A DNA stretch of 64,000 nt, from contig CM040427.1 in the NCBI GenBank assembly GCA_022702705.1, forward strand, positions 16,887,625 to 16,951,624, in the 5' to 3' direction. Positions 11,301 through 21,718 of this stretch are shown piece after piece (within the stretch, counting starts at the first letter, position 1; every line of letters begins with the position of its first letter). The notes under the pieces were generated by a model. It was not told the DNA's origin. It did no database searches and saw only the letters and a program-made list of their open reading frames with translations. Position numbers and translations under genes: made by a program. Origin of the DNA: Papilionanthe hookeriana x Papilionanthe teres (taxonomy: Eukaryota > Streptophyta > Magnoliopsida > Asparagales > Orchidaceae).

Positions 11301-12009
11301 GTGCTCTCTTCTTCCTTATATGCTTTTTGGGTATTTGCTTTTCTCATGTTGTACAAACCATATAGATGTAGCTATTTCTTTTCAGCTTTTGTTAGAATGA
11401 CGTTGTATGAGTGATAATAGTATGACAGTTGATTATCTTATTTAGTTATTTGATTTTATTTGTCCCCGGAATATATTTTTGTAAAAATGTTGAAGATGAT
11501 TTCTCTTCATGTCACAATAAATACTAGATGTCTATTTAGAAGTTCGAGTATTTGAGGGCTTTGTCGTGAGAATAAATCGACATCGACCTTTGACTTGCCT
11601 GAGGCTGTGCATCAAAGTATTCTTAATGATGTTAAGCTGTATGGGAGAAGGTAATATAAGTGCACTGAAATCTTCTTAATCCATCTGAGGTTGTTTGTTG
11701 GAGCATTGCTCACTTACAAACATGTGAGAAAGGGGTTAGCTATAGTCCACAAAGGTTTGTTAACCTATCCAAGGTTGTTCATCAGAGTAAAAATTCAGTC
11801 ATGTTAACCCATATGAAAGAGATTAGATTAAATCCCTCTAGGATTAATTGCGCTCTAACTAAGATGCAATCAAAGTTGCACATTTCTTGGGTCGAGAGCA
11901 TGAAGTGATTCATGAATGAAATGTTGCACTTTCTAGAGATATCCTCCATGTAGAGGAAAGCAAGTGAATGATATTCATTTAATATGTTTAAGATACACTG
12001 ATATTGTAT
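11301..12009. other. Noncoding spacer of element C with imperfect ~85-bp repeats
   Basis: This lies between the end of the integrase (minus strand) and the end of the antisense ORF (plus strand), so two convergent frames end on either side. Phrases of the type CTGAGGCTGTGCATC (11600), CTGAGGTTGTTTGTT (11686) and CCAAGGTTGTTCATC (11769) recur about every 85 bases, indicating an old imperfect tandem repeat between roughly 11560 and 11800. Nothing else is recognised. Confidence 0.45.
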
Positions 12010-12483
12010 GCAAGATTCGATGTAATAACAGAATAATATACATGACAACATGAATGGAGTGTTACTTGTACAAAGACTCTATAATTTTTCCCTTTGAATC
12101 CTTGAGCTTGAAGGTTCAAGGCTTGATAATGACAAAGACGATATATGGGTCTTTCCAGAGGGGGGAAATTTGTTATGTTGTGGACCATGACCGACGACTT
12201 CAATACTACGCAAGACCAGGTCACCAAAAGAGAGAGACTGAGGCTTGACTCTCCGGTTAAAGTGTTGAGCAACTCTTTGGTGATAGGAAGCAACTTTAAG
12301 GTGAGCCACATCATGTGTTTCTGAGAGGAGATCCAAATGTTGCTAGAGCTTTTCCTCATTGCTATCGGAGTCGTAAGTCTTAACCCGTAGGTTTGGAACT
12401 CCAAGATTAACAGGGATGACATCCAAAGTACTGAAACACAAGTTATATGAAATTTCCCCAGTAGGAGTTTGCAAGGTGGTGCG
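12010..12483 (-). pseudogene. Element C integrase, C-terminal part
   Basis: The minus strand gives YRTTLQTPTGEISYNLCF, then VIPVNLGVPNLRVKTYD, and after a frameshift DLLSETHDVAHLKVASYHQR and RRVKPQSLSFGDLVLRSIE. This is the C-terminal region of Ty3/gypsy integrases of the Tat type, where ...NVLWAYRTTxxTPTGETPF is followed by RVxxYYNxRVxxRxFxxGDLVLR. The missing upstream half, ending ...QNVLWAY, lies at 14729 and beyond, because element D is inserted exactly between WAY and RTT. Frameshifts near 12340 and 12180 break it further. Confidence 0.85.
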
Positions 12484-12488
12484 ATAGG
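12484..12488. repeat. Target-site duplication of element D, left copy
   Basis: ATAGG here is repeated at 14724-14728, on the other side of element D. Removing one copy and the insert restores the WAY-RTT reading of the element C integrase. Confidence 0.85.
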
Positions 12489-12521
12489 TGACCCGACCCG
12501 CAATAACGCAGTAATATTCAC

Positions 12522-12540
12522 TTCCAAAAGATGACAAAAA
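12522..12540 (-). promoter_or_regulatory. Degenerate primer binding site of element D
   Basis: The minus strand reads TTGTCATCTTTTGGAAGTG directly after the LTR end and an AGTTT spacer. It can be lined up with the element A site TTGGCGCCGCTGCCGGGGA mainly by C-to-T and G-to-A changes. The match is weak by itself; position relative to the LTR end is the main support. Confidence 0.4.
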
Positions 12541-13957
12541 ACTTGACCCAATTTATAAATAGCGACTAGTGTATAAAATCAAAATGTTGTAAAATTTTAG
12601 AAAATATTTTACACACTAGGGGTACTACGCAAGTATACGTATTGTTTCATGTAATATAGGGTTTTCTTTTATAACCCCAGTATCAATCCCACAGAGAAGC
12701 GAGGTAAGCAATTCTTTAGGCTAATTCCAGTCTATTTCTATAAGGCCTAAATTTGGAATGTTGATTAAAATGGGTTTTCTAATAACTAATCTTAAATAAA
12801 GTTCTTAAATAAAAAGATAACTTATGGATAACTTGGTTTGGAGAAATTCGAGATATTAAAAATTACATTTCTCTTGCAATTACATAGATAATGTGTAAGA
12901 AATATATGCTTAGAATTAATGTAGTAGTGTCAAATAGAAGCATTCATATTCTTTACCCTTTGGTCAGTGCATAAAAAATATTGGCTAATCTATAGATCGG
13001 TTCAGGATGTTTTATTAGTAGAATGGGTTAATCTAGGCTCACACTACTAGATGTCCAAGGGTGGCTATGGTTGGCCCTACCAGTGACCCGTTCCCTTTCT
13101 ATAGATCAAATTAATAGAATTTAGTCTGTCACTCTAAAAACTAATCAATTTTGCGCCCAATAAACAATATCTCCCTATTTATTTGCACTTCACCTTAAAT
13201 AACCCGCACAAGGCATTCGACTACCCAAGGATTCATGTGATATCTACTAGTTAAGAATTCATCTCCTTCTAGGTCTCAGAATTCTTCAACAGGTTTTAAC
13301 AATACAAGTGATCAATTTGTAAAGTAAATGAAGATCCTGTATGAATATCATCACCATAATTTATTAAGAGAATATCTAAGAAAATCTTAATTCCTAAACA
13401 TGCATCTATTTCATTACAAAATAAAAGTAAATGAAAATAATGACATAAGAAGTAAAAGAATTGATAGAACTATATAATAAGTTAAGTTTCAACAAGGAAC
13501 TTATTTAATTAGTATTCTATTATATTTATGCAACTATCTGTCACCTAGAAGCATCTAATAGATAATTCTATCATAAAAATGATTTTCCTACGCATGCCAC
13601 TACTTCATATTAAAAGAAAGAGTAAAGGAAATCACTTACGAAACATGGATAATTCACGACAAAAAACTTGGTTTAAAATAAAGAAAATCCACTAGAAAGT
13701 GTTTACAACAATTACAAGAGAATGAAGAACACAATACTTAGCTTTTTCCTTCTGAAAGAAAGAAGAAGAGCTCTCCACCAAAGTTTCCCACTGATCCATG
13801 CGACGCTTGTACATCCCTTACATAAATATCTCAAAATCCCTCACCAATCTCTCCATAAGATGTAAAATTCTACATCTTCATAACTCTAAATGACTAAAAT
13901 GACTAAGGGGGAAGAAAGAGACTATAGGGTGTGATTTTCTCTGAAGGAGTGGCCTCC

Positions 13958-13965
13958 TATTTATA
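13958..13965 (-). promoter_or_regulatory. TATA box in the element D LTR
   Basis: The minus strand reads TATAAATA followed by GGAGGCC, about 760 bases into the LTR. It is a reasonable core promoter for the LTR; there is no experimental support. Confidence 0.45.
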
Positions 13966-14723
13966 GGCTTCAAGGGTTGCCTCAAGGCACCTCTTCAAAA
14001 TGTGTCCATGTTCAATGAATCTTCTAGAAACCAACTCTGGCGCTTAGGCGCCGGGATATGGCGCCTAGGTGCCGGACTCCGTGCCCGAACAGTCGCACCT
14101 CTTCGTGATTTAAACCGCTCCAATGTTTCTAGATTCATTGTATCACATGTTCTATATATTAGGAATAACTTCCAGGCTTCTAGAAGGTCTAGAAACTACT
14201 TAACACCGTCAAAATAACTACCAAAGTCGTCAAAATCCTGTCCAATAACCGTTTCTGGATGATTCTGGCGCCTAGGCACCGTATTTTCGTCGTCTCTGGC
14301 GCCGGGGCGCCGGGTTTGGCGCCGAGGCGCCGCCCTATGCGCAACTCCACCATTTTGCTCCGTTTGGCTCCGTTTCAACTCTGTTTCGCCCCATTTCAGT
14401 TGCGTTGCATTCCTAACATCTTCACCTACAAGATAGACATAAAAACAACCTTTCTCAAAAGTATAATTTCATTCGAAAACATGTGAGAAATAAAAGATTT
14501 TAAGATAGAAAGACATATCGATATGTATCAAGTCAGAATTTTCTTCTTTGCTTACTTTTGGCTCAAAATTGCATAGGTTTTTATTCATTTTCACTAAAAT
14601 CATATTTTTATACTTGAAGACCAAAATATTCAAAATTCCTTCCTTTAAAGTGTAATATCTTTAAAAATGTGCATAAAGTTAGCATGAAATGCACACTAAA
14701 AATAGGTACTTTTTTATGGATCA

Positions 14724-15400
14724 ATAGGCCCAGAGGACGTTTTGGAGCTTTTCCACCCACTGCCTCCCAGTCTTCTCAAGACGAGTCTTAAACCCCTTGA
14801 GCACTGTCCGGTTCATCATCTCTATCTGTTTATTCATTTGGCGATGCACCGTGACATTGTGTACTAGCTGGATGTGAAGATCCTTGTAAAATGACGTGAA
14901 GACCTTTTTAGAGAATTGAGTCTCATTATCAGATATAATCTTTGTGTGGAGCCAAAAGCGACAAATAATCTTTTTCCAGAAAAACTGCTTGCCATTGGCT
15001 CTAGTGATCTTGGAGAGCCTCTCCTCTTCTACCCACTTGGTGAAGTAGTCAAAAACTAAGATGATGAATTTTCGTTGTACAATAACTATTAGAAATGGTT
15101 CAATGATATCTTCCCTATTAGGCGAATAGCCCAAGGACTCAGAAATGACGTGAGTTCTACTGACGGTGCATGCATAAGATTAGAGTGTAGTTGGCAACTC
15201 TTACACTTTTGCACAAAATCCAATGAACCTTGCTTGATCATGGGCCAGTAAAAACCTTGTCTCATTATTTTAAGGACAATAACTCCACCCCCCATGATGT
15301 TCCCTACATATTTTGGAATGTACATCTTGTAGAGTGCAATCAGCTTCAGATGAGGGAAGACACTTGAGATACAGGCCTACAAATACCTTTTTATATAGCT
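14724..15400 (-). pseudogene. Element C integrase, zinc-binding and catalytic part
   Basis: Minus-strand translation gives a zinc-binding region (EHHGG, then GFYWPMIKQGSLDFVQKCKSCQ) followed by the catalytic core with LVFDYFTKWVEEE (first Asp), KIISDNETQFS (second Asp) and NKQIEMMNRT (Glu region), ending EKLQNVLWAY. In an intact element it would insert the cDNA into the genome. Frameshifts lie near 15100-15140, between the zinc-binding and core segments. The frame stops at 14721 where element D is inserted and resumes at 12483. Confidence 0.85.
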
Positions 15401-15599
15401 CATCCCCAATAAGGATGAAGTTGGTCGCCATGCGCTAAAGGCAAATTGACACTATAGTATCATTGGGAAACGTTCCATCTCGTAGGTAGTAGATGATGGG
15501 ATCCATCCAAGATGGCTCCTTTAAGCATCTATAGGCAGTATCACCCAAGATCCTTGGATGCTGGGAAATGTATCTCCTCGATGCACTTTCTTTTAAAGA

Positions 15600-15900
15600 G
15601 ATCTTCAGTTGTTAAAGTAGCAAGCTTGGAGAGGGCATCGGCTCAGCTGTTCTACTCCCAAAGTACGTGAATGAGCTGGTATGTTTCAATTTAGGAGAGA
15701 AGTGTTTTCACCAGATTGAGACACTGTACCAGTTGTAAGTTATGGGCGTTAAAATATCCTTCTACTTGGAGTGTGGTGAGCTGAGAATCATTGTAGATAA
15801 TCATATTTCATACTTCACAGTTGATAAAGAGTTTTAATCTGGTGACAATGGCTTCATACTCGGCAAGATTATTGTGGCTGAAAATTTTAAACAGAGCCCG
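15600..15900 (-). pseudogene. Element C RNase H, C-terminal half
   Basis: The minus strand reads NNLAEYEAIVTRLK, then MIIYNDSQL and VEGYFNAHNLQLVQ across frameshifts. This is the Tat-type RNase H segment NNEAEYEALLAGL...DSQLVVNQV. The first half of RNase H and the second half of the reverse transcriptase are missing: the RT frame breaks off near 15940 and RNase H begins near 15890, so an internal deletion has joined them. Confidence 0.7.
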
Positions 15901-15939
15901 TGCTCCAAGATGTCATGCTTTGAAGTCCTTATTCATGAG

Positions 15940-16350
15940 GCATTGATAGGTTGCACCAGTGTTATTCAACCCAAATGGCATAACTTGGTAGCAGTACAAA
16001 ACCTTATTTGTCTAAAAGGTGGTGGCTTCCTTGTCTCTTTGATTCCTCTTTATCTAGTTGTAGAGTGTGTATCCATAAAACTAAGCAATTGTTGTCCAAA
16101 AGTGGCATTGACGAGTTGATCTATGTGCGAGAGGGGGAACTATCTTTCAAACAAGCCTTGTTGAGGTTGGTGTAGTCGGCGCACATTCTCCATGCACCGT
16201 TGGCTTTTTTGACTATAACGACATTGGCTAGGCATACGAGGTGGTGTACTTCCCAAATGAAATTTGCCTCAAGAAGCTTGTTGAGTTCCTGCTTGATGGC
16301 TTGCAGGCGATCTAGGGTGAAGTTGCGCTTTTTCTAATGATCAGTTTAAA
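15940..16350 (-). pseudogene. Element C reverse transcriptase, N-terminal half
   Basis: Minus-strand translation contains ELNKLLEANFIWEVHH, VIVKKANGAWRMCADYTNLN and, near 15960, PFGLNNTGATYQ, which is the reverse transcriptase fingers and palm up to the PFGLxNAGATYQ motif. The catalytic YxDD box, normally further on, is absent because of the deletion near 15900-15940. The copy therefore cannot make an active polymerase. Confidence 0.75.
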
Positions 16351-16439
16351 ATTCAGATCTACCTTTAAATAGAACATGACTATCTCTTGGTCGACTCCAG
16401 GCATGAGTGAGACATGAATCAAGTCATTAACGGGAGAAG

Positions 16440-16985
16440 CCCGTTGAGATAATTTTCATCTTAAAGATCAAATTTCTTGATGTTAAGTGTCACCAATGGG
16501 TGAGAATAGGCTTTCCTGAGGTGACAAGTTTGCTTTATCTGCTGATCCCCTCGCACAACGTCTATCTCTGCTGGGGTTGGGAACTTGAGCTTTAGGTGTG
16601 GAACAGAAGTCACGATGTCAAACATGCATTGTATGTTGATTCCTACTTGATGACGGTGAACTGGATTGAGTGGCTTATCTGTCGAGGAAAATCTCCTAAG
16701 ATAATGGAGGAGATTTATTTTTCTCTTGACCCTTACTGGTTGATTATCAAAACCGTATAGTGGCTCGGATGCAGGTTGAAGTTTTTCACTTGTCAATCCC
16801 AAACTGAGGAAAGTGGAGTAGAATAAGACATCGACAGAGCTCCCATTATCGATTTGGATCCTCTTTATGTTTTAGCAGGACTCCTTCCAAATCGGAATCA
16901 TTAAAAGTGAGAGGCTCGAGGCGCAATGTTTTCTGCGCTTGATCACCAGGTGCAGTGATAAGGACTTGATTGGTCATTAAGAGCC
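16440..16985 (-). pseudogene. Element C protease region
   Basis: Located between the end of gag and the reverse transcriptase on the minus strand. The frame reads LEPLTFNDSDLEGV near 16900, continues with a broken segment and then MGLTSEKLQPASEPLYGFD at about 16800. The last phrase corresponds to the LxPxxxPLxGF element that follows the aspartic protease in Tat-type polyproteins. The catalytic DxG is not clearly readable because of frame breaks. Assignment rests on order and this motif. Confidence 0.55.
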
Positions 16986-17571
16986 TTCAGTAATTGTCTG
17001 AATTTCACCCACGACTAGGTGACCCCCATGTTGTTGCTTTTATGTATGTTTTCCCATAGCGGGAGCGTTATCGGGACCAGCTGGTGTTTTATGCATAAAT
17101 TAACCAAGATATCCCTGCTGAATCAACTTTTCAATCTCTTGCTTGAGCTGCTAACATGTCTTAGTGATGCAACCAAGACTTCGATGGAAATGATAGTATT
17201 GTTCCTGATTCCTCAAGTTAAGTTTTAAGGGGTGAGGCTACTTAATAGTTTTCTCATCTTTAATGGGCATCAAGACATTAACACGCAACGTGTTGAGTGG
17301 TGTATACTCTTTCTTAGGTCGATGCTCACTTTGTTGGCAATCAGATTAAGGAAAGAGGTCATGATTCATTTGTCTTTCAAACTTTCTTCGTTGCAAAGAT
17401 TGATTATTGTAGTTGATGTTACTCTTGTGCTTTTCCTCAAATTGCTCGAACTACTTTCTTATATGCCTATATATCCTCATCCGCAGTGATTTAGGCCTCA
17501 ACACAGTGAACAAGATCAGCATAAGAATAATCTCTTATATATCAGTGATGAGTAGAAGGGCCTGGGCAGAG
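16986..17571 (-). pseudogene. Element C gag, C-terminal part
   Basis: The minus strand encodes RPKKEYTPLN, then RNQEQYYHFHRSLGC and QLKQEIEKLIQQGYLG, the Tat-type gag C terminus, where a C/H-rich segment (xxCxFHRxHGHxTExC) precedes QLKxEIExLIxxGxL. Stops and substitutions have damaged the C/H motif. Its upstream portion lies at 44761 and beyond, because element B is inserted at 17576/44756. Confidence 0.8.
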
Positions 17572-17576
17572 TCTCC
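17572..17576. repeat. Target-site duplication of element B, left copy
   Basis: TCTCC here corresponds to TCCCC at 44756-44760 on the other side of element B, with one transition. Both flanks are element C gag sequence. Confidence 0.7.
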
Positions 17577-19354
17577 AAATCCCGATTTCTTATATATATG
17601 TTTTTATATGTATTTAAATATATTCTCAATTCTCTTTATTTAATATAGGGATTCTACGCAAATATACGTATCGTTATCAAGTAATATAGGACTTTCTAAT
17701 TAAGCCCCGAAATATCAATCCCAAGGGGAAAAATCAACTTCTTTACACAAATTACATAACAAATTCTACTTTGAAAAATATTCTTCCTTAAACTATAGAT
17801 AGTATTGTAGGAATAAAAATTCCATTCATTTTTGTAATTTTGTTAATTGAAAATAAAGTAAACAACTAACTAAATTTAAAGAGATTTTTGTAAGATGAAA
17901 GTAATATAACTAAGATATCTTTTTCCTTGTCATGAATCAGTAACAAGTATAGGAATTCTGTTGTGGAAGTATATAAATTGTATTGTGCCAAATATGAGCA
18001 ACATTATTCTTTACCCTTACTAGAGATGCTATAAAGAACATTGGTTAATCTAAAATTTGAATAGTCCTGAAGATGGGCTAGGCAGGGAAGATACTAGCTC
18101 TCACTCTAGAATTCCCTCTAATCCCTCCACCCGGAGGCTAACTTCTCGTATCAAAACCTAAAAAAATAGAATGAATTGGGGGCTTTAGTCTGTCACCATA
18201 AAGTCCTCTAACTCTACACCCTTTAAATTTTCTCTCCCTATTTATTTGCACTCAATCATATGAATTACATTCTCATTCATACAATCTCATGTGATTCTTA
18301 CCAAAAATTGTCAGAGAATATCATCACGGATCTTACATGTTCTCACAACAAATGTTAACATCTTAATTCTCCAAATCAAGAAGTAAATGAAGTACAAGGT
18401 TAAAATCATCACAACTTATTCCAACATTAAATATCTATACTTCACGCAACTTCCTTCCAATACTTAATCACTCATCATGTTAAGGAAAAAAGACAAAAAA
18501 AACTACTCAAAATTCATGGAGAAAACATAACAACAATTGATATTAAAAGTATAAATCATGTCAAACTCAAGAAGTCTAAATTAAAATCAAATGTAGTCAA
18601 AAAGATAAAAAATTATCTCAAACTCCTCTCCACCAAACCCTTAAAGTTCCTTTGAATCTCTTCCTTTCTCTTACAATGCTCCCTAGGACTGTTAGCCCAA
18701 CCCTAGAGGTTAAAATCTCTCAAAATCACAAAAAAACAATGGATTCTTACTTAAAACTATCTAACCACCTTCTCCTTCACTAGGAATGAGATAAGTAAGA
18801 AGTAACCCTAAGTAAAAATCCTATAACTCCTTACTTTAAAAATTTTAAATCTACTCTTCAAGTCTCTTCTAATTTGCTCCCTTTTTTCTTCAATTCAAGT
18901 CTTCATTTTTAAATTTTTCCAAAGGTGCTTTGGTGTGTCTTCAAAATATATTCACATTCAATGTATCTTCCAAGAGTTGCCTCTTTTCAATAGCCATTTC
19001 AATGTAATTTTGTTCCCATTAACTGACACATTTTCACTAAGAGTTGCTTCAAACACCTCTTCAAAATTCGTGCACAATTCTTTGAACTTCCAAAATAACT
19101 TCCAGGCGCTTAGTCGCGGCTTTCTCTGTCTTTTAGTGCTTAAGCGTCAGATCTGGGCGCTTAGGCACCATAGTTCATTTTCAGACCTTCTTCATTTTTT
19201 ATCCAAATTGTTCATTTTTCACTTTTTTCTTCATATCCATCCATTTAATTGTACCTGAAAGAAAAAACACACAAATACCTGACATTAAAGCATAATATCC
19301 TCAAAAATAGGTATAAAAATGTGTATAAAAATGTTATATATTTTAGGTGTATCA
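17577..19354 (-). repeat. Element B 3' LTR
   Basis: Collinear with 43036-44755 over its whole length. Shared landmarks include GGGATTCTACGCAAATATACG (17648; G-to-T and other changes in the other copy), the sentence around 18001-18130 and the GC-rich GGCGCTTAG motif at 19105-19170. It ends on the plus strand at ...GGTGTATCA. Confidence 0.88.
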
Positions 19355-20795
19355 AAATCTCCGAAACTTAAAATGTTACTTGTCCTCAAGTGACTGATTT
19401 ACTACCTATAAAATATGACTTTTGGTAGAGAGTTCAACTTCTAAATTTCTATAATTTGGTTTACTAAATATAATAACACAACTTTAAAAATTTTTAACAA
19501 CTTAAGTTAATATTAAAAGTATAAGAACACTTAGTAGTCAGTCTAAGATTTCAGATTTTCTATTTATTTCAAGAAGAATTGCAATTTTTCATATTAAAAA
19601 CACTTATAATATCCTTATGAAAAAGAATTTCATGAGAACTTTAATAGTAAAGATGCTGATACTCAAATATAAGTTTAGAAAATGTAATAACGCCTTTTTC
19701 CTCAATTTGATTCAAGTGAAGCCAATTTTTTATTAGGCATCTCCTCAAGCTTCTCCTCACTTATTTTTCTTTTCTTTTCTTCTTTTTTCTTTTTTTCTTC
19801 TTTTTTTTTTCTTTTCTCTTTCTTTTTTTTATATGTAAGAATTACTATATCTGAATAGTCTAATAATTTTGAACTTCACTATCCTCTTCTTGAAGCTAAA
19901 AACTCCTTACTTTTCTTCACTTTATAAATTCATATTAGGTTTAAAAATTTTTCATAAAGTCTCATTCTTTTCTTCATACATGAAACTCTAACAATTTTAA
20001 TATTTCAAAAATACAACCTCCTTTACTTTTAATAGAGAAAACATAGTCTTATCCCTTCATACTAAATATCTTAATTCTAGAATCAACCTTCATCATTAAA
20101 AATTTTTACTTTCTTTAGTATATTATATATTCAGAAACAAAAATATAGTTATCTAAAGTTAATCTCTAATATCAGAGGCCATGTTAACTTTTTATCTAAA
20201 ATTATAGTTAATTAAGGATAAATAAAATTTTAGTTTCTTTCTTTAAAAGAAAATTTTCGTCACCCCACAAACTTAAATTTTTAATAGGTAAAACATTTAG
20301 TATAAGAAATACAGGCAGGAATAAAAACTAAAATAACATGTTTACATGAATTTTCATATCCTAAATATACAGGTACAAAGTTTAAAAATAGGAATAAAAA
20401 TAAAGTGATCAAATTTTAACTTAATTTTTAACATTTATGATATTCAACAGACTTCTATGCAGTGGAGGATAACATAAAAGCAAATAAACTTAAACCAACC
20501 TAAATTCATAAAAACATCATAAAAAAAATATAAGGTAGTAATTTAAAACATTAAACATGAAATTCTTAAGTGAAAGTTAGCAATAGTATACACCTTCCTA
20601 TATCTCTGGAATAAGTTCAGCACAAACCAATAAAATACAACCAAACAACAATGTTTACACACTAATACCTTAAAACAAAACATAACTACTCGCCAAAACA
20701 TAAATGCACAATAGTGTCTAACAAACAAGCAGCACACAAACAGTAGTAGTCCCAATAACTACAACACACCAACAGATAATCACATCATCAAATCA
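19355..20795 (-). other. Element B 3' noncoding region with polypurine tracts
   Basis: On the minus strand this is the untranslated region before the 3' LTR. Directly next to the LTR is TAAGTTTCGGAGATTTT (19355-19371), the probable polypurine tract that primes plus-strand DNA. Just before that, GAGGACAAGTAA is shared with element A. A long purine-rich minus-strand tract lies at 19763-19835, about 410 bases from the LTR; on its far side the segment that includes GAGGAGAAGCTT and AAAATTGGCTTCACTTG is shared with element A. No ORF is recognised. Confidence 0.7.
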
Positions 20796-21713
20796 TTATT
20801 CCTCTTCCTCATCATCATTATTATCATCTTCCCAAAAACTTGTAGGCTCATAGTGAGGGTACTGTGGATATGAAGGAAATACCACAGTCTGTCACCCCTT
20901 ATAAGATTTTCCAAAGATGTGTGATGTTTTCTTCATAATCACTATGCCTCGTCAAATATGTATCAATATGTCCTACAAAGTTTTCTAAATTTAGTAATCC
21001 GCAGTGTATTTGATGTTATCTAACATTCTCTACATTATCCTTGACTGTGAATCAGGACTAGCAGACTGATGTTATGAAGAAGATGCTCGTGAAGTAGAAG
21101 CACCTGAACTTGTAGAAAATCCTCCTTTCCAACCAAATATAGAATGCTTAGAATAAGATTTAACATTCAAACTCGTAATAGGCTTTAATATCTTCATAAT
21201 CTCTTCACAACTATCAAATTTCACACTAGCCTACTCACATAAAGAAAAGATTATGGATGCAAATCCCTAACCTACAGTAGTGGCAGATCATGCAGAACTA
21301 ATGATCATCTGATAAATCAAGAATCTACTATCAATTGGCTTAAACTCCTAAATACAATAATTCATAGTGTCTCTCTCCCTTGTGACTTCACTCAGATGAT
21401 TTGTAGGGAGTAGACGAACCTAAATAAAATTGTGCCACACTTTTGCAGTGGCATCAAGCTTTGATGTAGGAAAATTCACTCTTCTTTCATTTGTTGTCTT
21501 CCACAATCCTCTTCCTGCAGTCAATGACAAAATAATCTCATCTAACTCCTCCTCCATAGGATTATAATTTGATTAAAACACATAAAAGTCGGGGTCGGCT
21601 GATAAAACAAATTGATTACTTCCAGGGAAAAAGCTACGGATTTCCCTCTCACCATAACCCGATCTTCTTTTTCCTCGGGAAGATTAGCATAGAACTCCCT
21701 AACTATAGCAATG
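20796..21713 (-). pseudogene. Element B second extra ORF, C-terminal part (plant transposon protein type)
   Basis: The minus strand opens with VIAIVREFYANLPEEKEDRV and continues MVRGKSVAFSLEVINLFY, then LWKTTNERRVNFP and RLLPTNHLSEVTRERD. This is the pattern of the 'putative plant transposon protein' domain (PF20167): VREFYANL, VRGxxVxFS, then LxPTxHxSEVTxER. It ends with acidic DDNNDDEEEE and a stop at 20796-20798. The N-terminal part lies at 35664-35868, because element A sits right before VIAIV. The domain usually occupies the env position of Athila-type elements; its role is unknown. Several in-frame stops make it a pseudogene. Confidence 0.75.
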
Positions 21714-21718
21714 ACCAC
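21714..21718. repeat. Target-site duplication of element A, left copy
   Basis: ACCAC here is repeated exactly at 35659-35663. The element between begins TG and ends CA, as expected of a retroviral-type insertion. Confidence 0.92.

Larger units (their letters stand above)
12489..14723 (-). mobile_element. Element D: Athila-like LTR insertion with one LTR plus primer site
   Basis: Flanked by ATAGG on both sides. On the minus strand it begins TGATCCATAAAAAAGTACC, like the LTR starts of elements A and B (TGACCC, TGATAC), and ends ...CGGGTCA. An internal LTR end appears at 12544 (...ATTGGGTCA) and is followed by AAGTTTTTTGTCATC, which resembles the AGTTTTTGGCGCC junction of LTR and primer site in A. 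The LTR proper would therefore be 12544-14723 (about 2.2 kb), with about 55 bases of internal sequence beyond it. The plus-strand region 14036-14341 contains repeated GGCGCCTAGGCGCC-type palindromes. It contains no gag or pol, so it is a solo-LTR-like deletion derivative rather than a full element. Confidence 0.78.

Noticed and set aside
15874..16119. 81-residue plus-strand frame
   Set aside because: It is antisense to the element C reverse transcriptase, which gives the better protein match on the minus strand.
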